NCBI GenBank assembly: GCA_964019165.1
Contig: OZ025273.1
Location: 14,986,714-15,050,713 of the forward strand
Origin: Mastigias papua
Taxonomy: Eukaryota; Cnidaria; Scyphozoa; Rhizostomeae; Mastigiidae
DNA length: 64,000 bases
Direction of reading: 5' to 3'
This document shows positions 51,584-62,294 of the stretch, piece by piece. The translations under genes and the position numbers were made by a program. A model generated the notes under the pieces. That model was not told the origin of the DNA. It was given only the letters and a program-made list of their open reading frames with translations, and did not search any database. The stretch's first letter is position 1; every line of letters begins with the position of its first letter.

Positions 51584-51833
51584 TAATTATTATTTATTTG
51601 AGTTTATTGGTTTTTTTATACTCTCAGTCTTCCTCTCTTTACTATGTACTTTGTTTTTATTCCAGTTATTTAGGTTGCTCTACAGTTTATTTATCCAGTC
51701 TTTGTTCATATTATGTTTCTTTGCTCTCTATATAATCTATTTTAGTTTGTGTTTGGCTTTCTTTCTATTGCATTTCTCACTTATATTGTTCTGCACGGTA
51801 TTCTCCTAACTCCAGCCGGACCTAAGCTTACTG

Positions 51834-52516
51834 TGCGTAATCTGTTATCCTTAGTAATAGCTTTTTTAAGACGTTTCACAAGTACCTTGCTCTGGCAGGC
51901 TATACAAATTTGACGTGAAAGTTTCATTATGCATGGGCCATTTTTAATCTGCATAAGACTAATTCGGTTTATTTATATTCCCGAAATCGATATTAAGCAG
52001 CTGAGATCGATGATAATAGAAGAGTTAAAGTTGTTTTTACGTGTCAGAGGATTGCGTTTTGCCTGAAAGAAAGATGAGTTGGTGGCGAGAGCATTTGTCC
52101 CTTTTGAAAATGATATGCCAATTCCACAAACACCAGGGAAGCAGAAATTGAAACCAAGGACAGTATCATGATACGCTGAAAGTTTTGGACCACCTACATT
52201 TCAAGGAAGGGTGGGTATCAGAAGAGGAAAGTGTTACGTCCAGGCCAATGACATTGTACCTGGATATTTTTAACTTCTTTGAATTTCACCCCAATAAGTC
52301 TGCATCTAAAAATTCGTGTGATTACACATTTCACATCTTCTCTTCTTCGAAGGCTTTAACTTGTAAGTACTGTCTGTGCATTCAACTGCGGCACGGTTTG
52401 CATTTTAGCATCCTCTTACAAAGCGGCCTATGCACAATGAAACTTTCACGGCGGGAGCAAGGTACTTATGAAAGTTTTTGAAAAGGCTGTTTCCAATGAT
52501 AGCAGATTACGCATAG
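51834..52516. mobile_element. Element with ~100-bp inverted arms enclosing a SAP-domain fragment
   Basis: The left arm (51834-51950) and the inverted right arm (52421-52516) share TGCGTAATCTG, AAGTACCTTGCTC and GTGAAAGTTTCATT in order, with substitutions and an insertion of about a dozen bases in the left arm. No target duplication is obvious. The interior carries a protein-coding fragment, so it resembles a transposon that has picked up coding sequence. Confidence 0.6.
52000..52370 (+). pseudogene. SAP-domain protein fragment (SAP/SWIM/YqaJ-type family)
   Basis: Plus-strand frame: EELKLFLRVRGLRFA, TGA stop (where Gly is usual), KKDELVARAFVPFENDMPIP. This is a SAP motif, a short helical DNA-binding element. 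After a shift the frame at about 52185-52330 gives LDHLHFKEGWVSEEESV, PMTLYLDIFNFFEFHP and NSCDYT, which matches the region after SAP in repetitive aquatic-invertebrate proteins that also carry a SWIM zinc finger and a YqaJ-type nuclease. Those later domains are absent here. Role of the intact family is not known to me. Confidence 0.6.
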
Positions 52517-54677
52517 CAATCTTGTTTACTTATTTACAACGAAATTGCAAAAAATGTTCTCTGGAGGTGAGCCAACAGCACTGATTTCCTGTATCAACTA
52601 TAGCAAACAGAAATGTTTCCCCCCAGTAACTCGTTGCAGGCTCCAAGAAGAACGCAGCACGGCTTATCGTGAAATTGTGTATTGAATATGTTTGTTAGAT
52701 GACGGTTTCATAAGATTAGGTGGAATACTTATGGTTTACATGATAGAGTAGATTAGTTAGCTACATTCAAACTAGAAAGTGAAACTCTCGTTGTTTTATG
52801 TAGATTATTCAATATTGCTACTTGCATAGCATTCATTGCAAGTTGACTCATATATTATACTTATCTGATAATGAATGCTTCCAGCACTATATAAATGACC
52901 TTTTGCAAGGCTTTGGTAATTGGCTTTGATTGTACACTGTGCATTGAAACCAACTAGTAAGTAGTCAATGGTACTTGTTATGAAGTATTTGTCCTATGCA
53001 GTATGCTAGTCTCTTCTTTTATAGCCGCATCATTCCCAGCCCTGTGGAATACAGCATTAGCACGATCATTAAATTCATGTAAACAGAAGTTTCATATATA
53101 TTCAATGGTAATGTGATTGTTAAGGCGTCACTACAGATGGAAATCATTCCCAAGCCATTTACATTGGACAACAATGTTCATTTCTAGGCTGAACGATTTG
53201 CCATGCAAAAGGTGACATATATGTTAAAGGCCTAACAATAGTATTCGTTCAATGCGATATTGTTACATTTTTACATGTTTATTTGTTGTGAAGTAATTTG
53301 TTGAAATCATATATTACTCTATAGTGTTAGTTGCTGAAATGAGAACGTGCTTTATATTTCATGTCCTTTCCTTTGTATGCTATAAGTTTCTTGTCCCTCC
53401 TGCCATTTTACAACTGCATACTTTGCAACTTTTGAAAGCATGCTGTTGCAGCAGGTACATCCAGTAGCATTTGTTAGGAGCGAGTTAAGGAGAGGACTTG
53501 AGCATCAACGGTGCTAGAGCAGCTTCGTTTTTTCATCGCTGATGGAATCGATAGGTAGCAAAGGAAACCTTTTCGATTGTTCTAGGTCTCCCCTTTTCAG
53601 CTCTATGCAATCTGCATGGGATTATCATATTCTTCTGATGTGTCGTCTGTCTTACTTCTGGGCGTACACATGATTACCAATCACTAAGCAAAGCATCTCA
53701 TTTGAAATACTGTTTGCTGTCGTAGGATACTTCATCTGACTGTTGTATTCTGCTATGTGAACCGGTGCATTTTGTGGTCTTTTTCCTTTTCTATGCATTG
53801 TGTATTTACTTTGATGTAGCATTTTGTAAATAATAGTTAATTATGATTGATAGATAATCGGTAAATGTAGGCTAATTGCATGTATTAGAGATATGGTAAT
53901 TACGTTGTGGTCTTGGAACAATGAGTTTTTCTTGTAATATCGTGTGGAACTCCAGGAAAGCTTTTTATTTATGTGTCTTAACAAAACGACCATCTTCGTA
54001 TTGTAGGATTGCAGTCTTTATGACGTGGCTATGTGACATAATTTACCATTATTTCTTTGAATTGTAGCACCCCCAGCTATGTATGATTTCCAATGAGAGA
54101 ATTAGCCTCTCGTTTGTATTTTTAAGACAATATCTGATTTATAGATATATGGACATCTTCTTGAAATAAGTAATAATTTCTCACTGGTAGCAGAAGATCC
54201 AGTAGACTGTCTAATTCATTTGGTAGGGACTGGATTAAAGTTGTTTTTGTAGGAAAGTTTTATGGAAATGTTGTTTTATGATTCATCAAGAACAGCTGTT
54301 CTATCTGGGGAATAGCGAATGCGCCTGGGACTACTCTCTTAGTACATGCTTTTCCGATTCTCGGACTAAAGTCCAATTTGGATTTTCACTGATAGCAGGT
54401 ATATAATACTACCAGGAAAATTACTTGCCAATTTGTCTAGACATATATGGCACTTAGCTGCAACACTTAGCTGCATATATGGCACTTGCGATGAGTTTGT
54501 CTCATACGATCCAACCAATTCACTCAAATATGATAAGAAAGTCACTTGGGAAGGAATGGTAGTGTTGTAGAATGAAACGAGGGGCTTTTGGAATAGCTAA
54601 CTGGTCAGCAGATTTTCTTGACATTGGTTCTAATAGGAACTCTCTTGCAAGTGACCCTAGCCTCATGTCAAGATAAG
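52517..54677. other. No gene seen
   Basis: AT-rich, with no frame of recognisable content on either strand and no strong repeat pairing. Confidence 0.5.
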
Positions 54678-55077
54678 CACTCTTTCATGCCTAATAGACG
54701 TCCCCCGCCTGCTAATTATTTTTTCAAAAATTTTCCACACAGGACACTCTTATTCCAACCTGCTGCCTATCAAGTTTTGGAAGTATTATCTCAACCAAGG
54801 CAATTTTTGGAGGAGATAATTTGGCCCCTTCAAGTAAAAAATATTGTAAGAAAAGTACGCTGATCACATGTGTTGTATGGTTCAGCCTTTTTTGTTTTGT
54901 GGACTTGGTAATAGATACACATTTGTGATAAAAAACCATAGCCTTTTCTACTACATTTGCAGTCATTGTCCAACCCCCTTGTGTATTCCAACTCCCTCCG
55001 CTAATTAGGCTTTGAGGATTTTTCAAGGCCCCCCTGACTATTCCAATCCCCCGTCGATTAGGCACCCAAGAGTAGGC
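54678..55077. mobile_element. MITE with G/C-run termini, copy 1
   Basis: Left end ACTCTTTCATGCCTAATAGA then CGTCCCCCGCC; right end read inverted CTACTCTTGGGTGCCTAATC then GACGGGGG. Both contain the TGCCTAAT core and a G/C run. Non-coding. Confidence 0.55.
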
Positions 55078-55496
55078 CACAATCACGGAAGAAGGTAGAG
55101 TCTAGTTCATTCCATTGACATTTGGATCCAAAGTGAACTGGTTGTAGTTATTAGAAATTAAGACAGATTGTAATCGCATTGAGAGATGGTGGTAGCAGGT
55201 TTTGTTATTTCTTTTCAATATGTCATCAATTATATCTTTGTTTACTTCAGTAAAATTCTGTATGCAATTTTGCTTCTCTTCTGTTTGGAAAGAATCGCCG
55301 TCCTTTGGTGGATCACGACATTACCTTTGTCATTATGAGCATAGGTGGAATGTCATATGGCTTCATACCATTATTTACGTCATAAATTTCCATTTTAATG
55401 GATTCGAAAACTACCGTTTCGGCAAAACAGTGTTTAACACCGTTAAAGGACATGGATTATAGGAAATGTCTTTCATCCGAACAAAATTTCTTTGAG

Positions 55497-55530
55497 GTTG
55501 CTATGGTAACGTTTCTGTTGCTATGGTAAC
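55497..55530 (+). promoter_or_regulatory. Two tandem RFX/X-box-like motifs
   Basis: GTTGCTATGGTAAC occurs at 55497-55510 and 55517-55530, 20 bp apart start to start (about two helical turns). It resembles the palindromic X-box bound by RFX factors. No gene lies near enough to assign a function. Confidence 0.4.
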
Positions 55531-55570
55531 AACTGTCGTAAGCAAACCCTTTATTGATTGGTTTCATGTG

Positions 55571-56340
55571 TACTCTTAAGTGTCTATTTGCCGGGGGGAG
55601 GGGTAGGAATTAGCGGGGGTTGAATTGTTTGAAAAATTCATTTAACTGCGGTCGGACTTAGCGGGGGGGGGGGCTGGATTTGTGCAATTATGTTAACAAA
55701 TGAATTTTAAAAAGGACTCTAAGCTGGTTCGATTTCTCCATTAAGCAAATTTCCTTAGCAACTATGGCTTCAACATTTCAGAGTAATAAGTAACCAATAA
55801 TGGAAAATCAGTTTGAACAATATCAATAGAACATTTATGTAGCTATGAAAGTGTAATATAGATTCCCAATATCCCATTGTGTAAACTTTTTGTGTTTAGC
55901 ATCGTATCGAGTCTTTCCCTTCAAACATTCCACTTGAGCATCGTATTCTTTTCTAAACATTTCAATGAATTCCCTAGCGTTTGCTTCTCTGCCAATGTAT
56001 ACTTCTCCAACTTGCGAACAAAGTTTCTTCTGCTTGACTCATTGTTGTCTTCCATCATGTATTAGAATAGTTACATCGCGTGGACTATCATATGTACCAA
56101 ATGGTTTCAGAACACGTCGAACTGACTGACAATGCGCTATGGTTAGAAATATCTCCCCTTTGAAGATACATCTTTGTAGCTTTTTCGTTCTTAATCACGA
56201 TAATTATTACAAATTCTAATAGTCAAGTGACAACGCAAAATATATTAAAAATAATTGCCGTGGGAGTCCTAATAAGAGCGGGGCGTTGGAAAAATTTTAA
56301 AAAATTAATTAGCGAGGGCGACGGCAATTAGGCACTTTAT
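55571..56340. mobile_element. MITE with G/C-run termini, copy 2
   Basis: Left end TACTCTTAAGTGTCTATTTG then CCGGGGGG; right end read inverted AAAGTGCCTAATTGCCGTCG. Internal blocks near both ends (TTAGCGGGGG, ATTAGCGAGGGCG) also mirror one another. Non-coding. Confidence 0.55.
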
Positions 56341-57331
56341 ACCAAATATCAATACCATGCTATGTTAAGTTATTGAGTTAGGAAGGCATGATAATGAATT
56401 TTAGTTATAATGGTGCCATTTAGTGTTTGATCTTACAACGCAAATAACAACTGTGTCTTTTCAGAAATTTAGGCAAGTTTGGAAACTTCAATTGATCACC
56501 ATTCTAAAATGACATGAGACACATTTGTTACAACATTTTCCTGATCATCAGTGCTGATACGGAGCAGCAAGGGCCTAGTTAAATAAATTACTATAATGAA
56601 AGCGAAAGCACTGAGACATGATTGAGTGGCAGATAGCAGTCGGGGAGACAATAGCAGGAACTCTAAGCAACTAAACCGTTGATGCAGGGACGTAATGTGA
56701 CATATATATGTGTTTGGTGGGTGAAGGGGGTAAAGGGCACGAAGTTTTCAACTGACAAATACGGACGGTACCAGCCATTATATAATGGGCAGGAGTTTGA
56801 AAGACCACTTCATTGCGCACGCCTTTCATTACATTCTACGATAAAATATACAGCCAGAGAGTAAGACAAAGCAATGCAAACTGCATTGATATGACATAAA
56901 ACATTATACCTTGCTAGATCTCGCCCGCCTCCCCATACCTCTTCTACCCAAATTTCAACTAACTAAAAGTGATCCATGAAAAAATAGGAGAGGGGTACAT
57001 TCTTCCCTCAATTACTTCGCGGAAGTGCCTGTGTTAAATATGGTCAAAACAATTTTATGCAAATATAGTCCATAAGAGTATAAGGACTCAACATTGCTGA
57101 GACATTCAAATATCTTACGAATATTCATACGCTCAAAATCGACAGATTGCCCCTCATCCTCCTATTTAATCTGCACCTGGATCATACGAAAATTGCATGA
57201 TAATTGGCTCATTATCCAAGAGGACGATGACCTGCTAGGCATAGCTTCAATCCCACCCATTGTAGCATTCAAAAGGAACACAAGGTTCACTAGACCAAAT
57301 GCAGAATATCTCTAATCAATTCAATTATTAT

Positions 57332-57846
57332 TACTCTCAGGCGCCAAATAAACATCCACTCCGCTTATTAATTTTTCGATTATTTTTCAACCCCCTAGAC
57401 CTTATTAGGACCCCATATATTACTTTTAAAGAATATGAAATTGCTTACAAGCTCCTCATTTTATTTCTTTTATAGTACCATTCATTCTCAAAAACTCGAA
57501 TGTTTCGGTTAAAACAAGTGTCATTTGATATCAAAACAAGTGTCAATTGATAGGTATGTGTCAAGTGATATGAAAACATCCTCAAATGAATTTGGTAAAG
57601 ACGAATGTTGTGATTTTGTTTTCAGGGATACTACTTCTATGAAGTGTCACGAAAAATTCCTGCTGCAATGACAGCCTGCTAAATGACAACCTGCTTTTCT
57701 TTCTACCATCGCTTTATAATCAGTTTAAGCTCTGTTTCAATTTCCAACCCCCCTGTTTATTCTGACCCTCCCACGCTTATTAAAATTCAGGATTTTCTCC
57801 GAACCCTGTTTATTATGACCCCCCGTTTATTTGGCACTTGTGAGTA
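57332..57846. mobile_element. MITE with G/C-run termini, copy 3
   Basis: Left end TACTCTCAGGCGCCAAATAA, right end read inverted TACTCACAAGTGCCAAATAA followed by a G run. TA at both tips may be the target duplication. The right part matches 37400-37862. Non-coding. Confidence 0.6.
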
Positions 57847-58635
57847 GTATTGGGTCTTCATGTCTTCGTTCTCTACTCAACACTATACCGGACACCGGTT
57901 ACTTATTACAGTCTCAGAATAGATAATAGGCAGAAGTGACACTCTCGACTTTTCAGAGGGCACTGATTTTCTCACGCATGCGTCTACGTTTCCGCATCGA
58001 AATGAGTTTAGAGGTGTAACATTCGGAGTAAAGTTAAACTGGTGTAAAGTGAGATCGAAAGTGATTAATGGATTTGCTAGCCCTTAGTTACGTGGTAACA
58101 ACCGGCTTTCTCTCGAGAAGACTACTATGGTCTTGCACTTTACAAGTTAAGGGTAGAGTGTTTCTACCTAAATATTGCCTCAAATTGTTTAGACATTATA
58201 TTCATTCTTCCTTGGAAGCTCTATATTCCAATAGTTTTTTCTATTTATTGTTCATTTGTGCTCTGCATAATTTTGACTCGTGCTTTGAAGTTCGACTAAG
58301 TTAGGCATCTCCATAAACAGTAGATCGTTTTTTAACCGTTCTTGTGTTATTTTATTTCTAATACATTCATTCAGGCATTCATTTAGTGCATGTTCATTAC
58401 TTTTTCTTCAGCAGCAACTCACTGTGTTCAATCCGCAACACTAATACTAAACTAGATTTTTGCGAACATTCCATTTCGTCACAACATATTTCCCTTTGTT
58501 CAGGCCAGTTTACATACCATTATACCATCAACACCTTGCCATATATATCCTGGCTCTTCCTCTTTAGAGCAGTATTGTTTACTTCATCCTTTTTAGGTAG
58601 GCCGGATATAAAAGTTGATTTTACCAACAGTTATA
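57847..58635. other. No gene seen
   Basis: Short frames at 58068-58304 and 58386-58652 have no domain. Confidence 0.45.
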
Positions 58636-59638
58636 GGTGGCGTTTACACTAGATATATTTCTCCGGATAAATATTTATTCGGATAACTGTTTATGCGGAT
58701 AGGTTGCGTTTACACTATGCAGGATAAGTATTTCTCCGCTTGGCCCTTCCGTTTACACTAGAGAAATCATAAGCGAGTATTCTTCACTGAGCATGCGCAA
58801 GCGCGCGAAAATTCATGATTTTCAATACACGAGTTACACGAAGAGTGTTCAGCGAATGTTTCCACTTCTTTAAATACTTCATTATGTCAAAAATAGAAAA
58901 TATATCAGCCAAAAGTGGCAGGACGACTAAGAAAAACCTATCTTGGACGGATGAAGAAACTGCTTTACTGTTACAAGTTATTATAGATTATAAGAGCAGC
59001 AAAGCTGCATTGGGCCTAGATTGGGAAACAGTTAAATCAAAATATGATGATATCTGTGAAAGGCTGCAATCACGGTACCCTAAGGAGAGAGATGAAATTG
59101 ACCCAGAAGAATATCCACATTACACTGACCCATCAGTAATAACAAGGGAGAAGATAATCCCAAAAATTGTCAAATTTCTCATCTTCAGCCTATGTTTTCT
59201 TTCAAAAATCACAGCTAGCAAGGTATTTAGTCTAGCTACAGCTGCCAAAGACGACAATAGAGAAATCACACATAACAATTTGATTTCATGCACATTATCC
59301 ATGATAACAACTGTTGGAATGACGACAACATTAAGTCGTAGGAAGAAATTTACGCCAATTTTCAAATATCAAGTCATGTTGTATTGACCTCAAGTACAGA
59401 AAAGATAGCCTCCTATTGAATCAGCATAAATATTTATGCGGATAAATACGTTTACACTTTAAAAAATTCTTCCGGAGAAATATTTATACTCTTGCGTATC
59501 AGGATAAAAATTTATACGGCAAAGCGAATAAATATTTCTCCGGAGAAATGTTTCATGTGTAGACGGAAGGCCTATCCGCATAAATATTTATTCGGAAAAC
59601 TATTTATCCGGAGAAATATCTCTAGTGTAAACGCCACC
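58636..59638. mobile_element. Non-autonomous Harbinger-like element (deletion derivative) with ~65-bp inverted ends
   Basis: The left end GGTGGCGTTTACACTAGATA and the right end read inverted GGTGGCGTTTACACTAGAGA continue as similar sequence rich in CTCCGGATAAATA and GCGGATA motifs. ATA stands at both sides (58633-58635 and 59639-59641) as a 3-bp target duplication. The element carries a SANT-like gene start on + and a possible transposase leader on -, with the middle of both genes missing. It ends 72 bp before the intact Harbinger. Confidence 0.75.
58884..59387 (+). CDS. Myb/SANT-like (trihelix-type) protein, truncated
   Basis: Start chosen at ATG 58884 (MSKIENISAKSGRTTKKNLS); an in-frame upstream ATG at 58815 is less likely. 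Residues about 20-70 form a Myb/SANT-like helix bundle (WTDEETALLLQVIIDYKSSK, LDWETVKSKYDDICERL), followed by YPKERDEIDPEEYPHYTDPS. Proteins with this domain are the DNA-binding partners of transposases in Harbinger-type elements and help the transposase to reach the ends and the nucleus. After PKIVK (about 59175) the sequence stops resembling the family and becomes hydrophobic, so the C-terminal half is replaced. On the opposite strand the same region (59365-59120) reads MDNVHEIKLLCVISLLSSL and FERKHRLKMR, resembling a transposase leader; I infer a deletion that fused two convergent genes. Confidence 0.6.
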   Translation: MSKIENISAKSGRTTKKNLSWTDEETALLLQVIIDYKSSKAALGLDWETVKSKYDDICERLQSRYPKERDEIDPEEYPHYTDPSVITREKIIPKIVKFLIFSLCFLSKITASKVFSLATAAKDDNREITHNNLISCTLSMITTVGMTTTLSRRKKFTPIFKYQVMLY

Positions 59639-59707
59639 ATAAACTAGTTAGGTAGTCTGAATTCTGACAGATGAAAGGCATAACACTTCTCCAAACGCTC
59701 CATGACC

Positions 59708-59710
59708 TAA
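59708..59710. repeat. TAA target duplication (left) of intact Harbinger
   Basis: TAA here and at 63453-63455 flank the element exactly at its inverted ends; TWA is the standard PIF/Harbinger target. Confidence 0.93.
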
Positions 59711-59948
59711 AGCCCGGCGCACACTAGAGCTTCCTGCTTAGCAAAATGTCATTCGCGGCCGCGTGCTTAGCAGGAAACTCCAGTGTGCGGTGAACACTTT
59801 TGAGCTTTAGCGTCATTCGTGCCTGCTGACACCAATATTCAACATGTTGAAAAATTTCCGCCACGAATGACGATCTCCCTTGTGTGTGCGCTGAACAAAA
59901 GGAGAAAGCTTACAGAAACTCGGCAAAGCGCATGCGTTTCAGGGAAAG
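59711..59948 (+). repeat. Left terminal inverted repeat (238 bp)
   Basis: Starts AGCCCGGCGCACACTAGAGC. Its first 75 bp form an imperfect inverted repeat of about 24 bp arms around GCGGCCGC. The rest contains ATTCAACATGTTGAA, a perfect palindrome. These could be protein-binding sites for the MADF partner or transposase. Confidence 0.93.
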
Positions 59949-60003
59949 TGAACAACTGCAAGTGTATTCAACGAAAACTAGAACTTGAACGTATAAAAGG
60001 AAA

Positions 60004-62294
60004 ATGGAAGGGCAAAGTCAGTTGCTAGCCGATGTTCTGTTAGAGGATAAAATCGCGGAAATATGGCCTGAATATCCTTGTCTATACGATGTAAGATCGC
60101 CTGATTTTAAAAACCGAGATATGAGAGAAAAGGCCTACCAGGAAATCGCAGAAAAATTAGAGAAATCAGGTAAGAAGGAATTTCTTGCAACCAAAATCTT
60201 CTAAGAATATATTGTTTATACTACTTTGTAAAATATATGAAAGTAATACTGTGATAGTTTCAACAGAGGCGTGGCTATTGGGGGTGTGGTGTGAACCCCA
60301 AATAGTTCCATTCAGTAAAGGTATTCCTGAAAATTTTCAGACAAACCAATTCTTTAAATTAGAAACGTAGCTTGCAATTTGGATATTTCAGAACTTACTA
60401 ATCTGTGTGTATATAAAAAGTTACATAAAGTTACTTTCAACTTGTTTTTGACCTCTTGAATCAAAAGTAAAGTTTATTTACATGTTGTTTATTCTTCATT
60501 AAGAACTTCCCTCATTACACATTTGAGAATTTTACGGAAAACCAGAAAATTAAGGTACAAAGTTTTTCATACCCACCAATACTTGAAGTATCAATATCAT
60601 TTTGATTTCCAGTGTGTGTACATGTTCGCTATTTTGTAGTCGATTGGGTGAAAGCTAAACTATGGGCACTAAGAAATAGCTTTACAAAGGCAAAGAAGCC
60701 TGGACCAAGTGGAAGTGCCAGAAAAACTCTTACCAAGCGGGCTGCCTGGCTGCTAGAAAAGTTACAGTTTCTTTCTCCTCACGTTGCAACACGCCCTTCA
60801 CTTTCAAACATTGACATAGTAAGTTTATTTTGTAAATATATCTATGCTTCTAAAAATTAAATTGTAATTAAGTTATTGCTTATGACAGATGTCCCTGTAT
60901 GCTGAAAAATATATGTTTCAAAACATGTCAGGTATGAATTCTCAAATAGCTGATTTGACATAACGTTTCTTCATTTGTTATACAATCATATTGCCCTGCC
61001 ATGGGACAGATCCAGTACTATTAAAGTATGTAGTGAGCATTTCGCGCTGCTCTTTAGCATTTCTGGGTGGATTATGATTTAAGCTGCTTTGTAAACCACA
61101 AAGTCTAGCATCATTTCTCCATGCGCCGTTAGAAATCGTGTGATCTGCATTCTCTAGATCAACAGCAGATGCATATGTTAGTTTATTTCTTACCACCAGG
61201 TAGTTGTGTAGGCAGCAAGCAGCAAAAATGACATATGTCAGTTTATCAGGGCACATTTTAATTGTTGTAAGAAAAACTCTCCATCTGTGGGCCAGTATTC
61301 CGAAAGCGTTCTCAACCACCCTCCTTGCACGTGACAATCTGTAGTTGAATATTCGCTTTTCTACTTCTAAATTGCGTTGCGGGTAGGGTTTCATTAGGTT
61401 CTCCGACATAGGGAAGGCATCATCACCAACTATATGGTAGTGAATTCTGAATCCTGGTATCTCTTGAAGAAGTGTAGGGCCTGGTAGATCAAGGGAATTA
61501 GACGCTATAGTCTTTTTTACTGTTGACTGGCCACAGACTCCAGCATCACTTGCACGTCCTGCTGCTCCAATATCCACATAGAGGAATTTATAATTCGCAT
61601 CTACTAAAGCTACAAGTATGACACTGTAAAAGTGCTTATAATTAAAAAATTCTGACCCACTGTAGCTTGGTTGCTGTATGGCAATGTGCTTTCCATCAAT
61701 TGCACCGATGCAGCAGGGATAGTTCCATTTCTCTTCAAATTCTGCAGCAACTTTCCGCCATTGGTCTGCTGACGATGGGGTCTAAAATAAACATCTTACA
61801 GCCATATATTTTATGCTATGTAATTGTAGGACTTATGCTCAACACCAACTGCAGATGAAAGTGTAAATGAAGAGTTTGATGAGGATTGCGATACTCTGGA
61901 TACACCTAGCACAGTCATTGATAATGAAATGGAAGAAACGCCCAGAGGGACAAAAGAGCCGAATAGGTTAAAACCGAATAGGAGAAGGCAAGCTGAAGAG
62001 GAATTGAAGCTAATCAAAGGATTGGCACAGTCTATTTCTGAGAGAAGAGCGAAGGTGCAAAGGACAGAGAAAGCAACAAATACCGCTATTGAACATTTTT
62101 CTCGGTATGTTGCACACACGCTATATGACTTGGACCCTGGAGCTCGACATTTGGCTCAACATAAAGTAAGCCAAGTCCTTTTCCAAGCACAAACTGGAAC
62201 ACTGACTGTAGACAATCCATATGGATTTATGGCTCCTACACAACCCCAGCCACAGTTTTTCCAACCCCCTACTTTGCAGTTTAGTTCTACATGA
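60004..62294 (+). CDS. MADF-domain DNA-binding partner protein of the Harbinger transposon (3 exons)
   Basis: Exons 60004-60169, 60613-60818 and 61830-62294, with donors CAG|GTAAGA and ATA|GTAAGT and acceptors TTTCCAG| and TTGTAG|. Spliced phases agree and give 278 residues. Exons 1-2 encode a MADF (Myb/SANT-like) domain: LLEDKIAEIWPEYPCLYDVR, SPDFKNRDMREKAYQEIAEK, then VVDWVKAKLWALRNSFTKAK and LTKRAAWLLEKLQFLSPHV. Exon 3 is acidic (EEFDEDCDTLD), then a charged coiled-coil-like stretch (RRRQAEEELKLIKGLAQSIS) and a Q/P/F-rich tail. The MADF domain binds DNA, and in Harbinger elements such a partner recognises the ends and recruits the transposase to the nucleus. Transposase exon 3 lies inside intron 2. 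An AATAAA is at about 62364. No lesion seen. Confidence 0.88.

Noticed and set aside
54724..55086. Minus-strand frame of 120 codons
   Set aside because: Covers a MITE with G/C-run ends and shows no domain.
59992..59999. TATAAAAG as TATA box of the MADF gene
   Set aside because: It ends only four bases before the ATG at 60004, too close for a normal transcription start upstream of that ATG.
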